Shown here: positions 5,312-5,422 of the stretch, piece by piece | Layout of the letters: each line of letters begins with the position of its first letter | Numbering within the stretch: position 1 is the first letter of the stretch | Assembly: GCA_021817645.1 (NCBI GenBank) | Contig: JAKAGH010000230.1 | Span: 1-5,422 of the forward strand | Length of the DNA: 5,422 nucleotides | Direction of reading: 5' to 3' | Source: Deltaproteobacteria bacterium | GTDB lineage: Bacteria > Desulfobacterota > Desulfobaccia > Desulfobaccales > 0-14-0-80-60-11 | Notes under the pieces: model-generated | Told to the model about the DNA's origin: nothing | Database searches by the model: none | The model's input: the letters and a program-made list of their open reading frames with translations, nothing else | Program-made: the position numbers and the translations under genes

Positions 5312-5422
5312 CTAGGCTTCATCCAAGACCACGTCCCCGGCCTCGCCGGTGCGCACCCGGATGGAATCCGCCACAGGTGTGACAAAGACCTTGCCGTCCC
5401 CGGATTTGCCGGTGTGGTTCAC
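5312..5422 (-). CDS. nifI2: NifI2-type PII regulatory protein, C-terminal end (partial)
   Basis: Only the last 36 codons and the TAG stop are in the window; the start lies beyond the right edge. The readable part carries the PII C-terminal signature T-G-K-S-G-D-G-K-V-F-V-T-P-V, followed by I-R-V-R-T-G-E, the segment whose arginines contact ATP in PII proteins. PII proteins are trimeric cytoplasmic sensors of 2-oxoglutarate and ATP/ADP. In nif operons of anaerobes the NifI1-NifI2 pair binds the MoFe protein and shuts it off when ammonium appears. The call NifI2 rather than NifI1 or GlnB rests on position: nifI2 is normally the copy directly before nifD. The diagnostic T-loop is not visible. 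The gap to nifD is 123 bp and full of repeats. PII family membership is certain; the NifI2 subtype is likely. Confidence 0.88.
   Translation of the reverse strand: MNHTGKSGDGKVFVTPVADSIRVRTGEAGDVVLDEA

Noticed and set aside
5176..5385. 69-codon minus-strand frame covering the nifI2-nifD spacer
   Set aside because: It overlaps the end of nifI2 in another frame, runs through repeats and overlaps the nifD start; no protein features.

Overview
The window is the middle of a nitrogen-fixation (nif) operon. All genes lie on the minus strand, so the operon reads from high to low coordinates. In transcription order it holds: the last 36 codons of a nitrogenase-type PII regulator (nifI2, 5312-5422); nifD, the MoFe protein alpha subunit (3530-5188); nifK, the beta subunit (1969-3345); a small thioredoxin-fold [2Fe-2S] ferredoxin (1438-1743); and nifE, a FeMo-cofactor scaffold subunit that starts at 1361 and is still open at the left edge. 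There are no RNA genes, CRISPR arrays or transposase genes, and no convincing promoter or intrinsic terminator.

A PII gene directly before nifD, a short NifK lacking the N-terminal extension of Azotobacter, and a NifD with an extra block of about 53 residues together mark the nifH-I1-I2-D-K-E-N type of operon. That type is found in strict anaerobes: clostridia, methanogens, green sulfur bacteria and sulfate-reducing or syntrophic Desulfobacterota. The GC-rich genes and C/G-run palindromes in the spacers make a Desulfobacterota (deltaproteobacterial) host my best guess, but this is inference.

The genes form one working unit. NifD and NifK make the alpha2beta2 MoFe protein; P-cluster and FeMo-co ligands are present in both as expected. 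NifE, with NifN (expected just beyond the left edge), is the scaffold on which the FeMo-co precursor matures. NifI2, with NifI1, switches nitrogenase off when ammonium is available. The ferredoxin is a plausible electron carrier for nitrogenase or cofactor assembly.

The spacers are the less ordinary part. Three of the four (5189-5311, 3346-3529, 1744-1968) are filled with unrelated repeat families. One is a pair of REPIN-like elements in opposite orientation sharing a 28-bp identical core, each ending almost on the Shine-Dalgarno sequence of the next gene. Another is a set of four C/G-run palindromes, two sharing an exact 24-bp inverted match. There are also two short degenerate tandem repeats, with 8-base and 7-base units. 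The fourth spacer (1362-1437) holds only a small dyad. I see no new enzymatic system here; the unusual signal is repeats colonising the inside of an essential operon.
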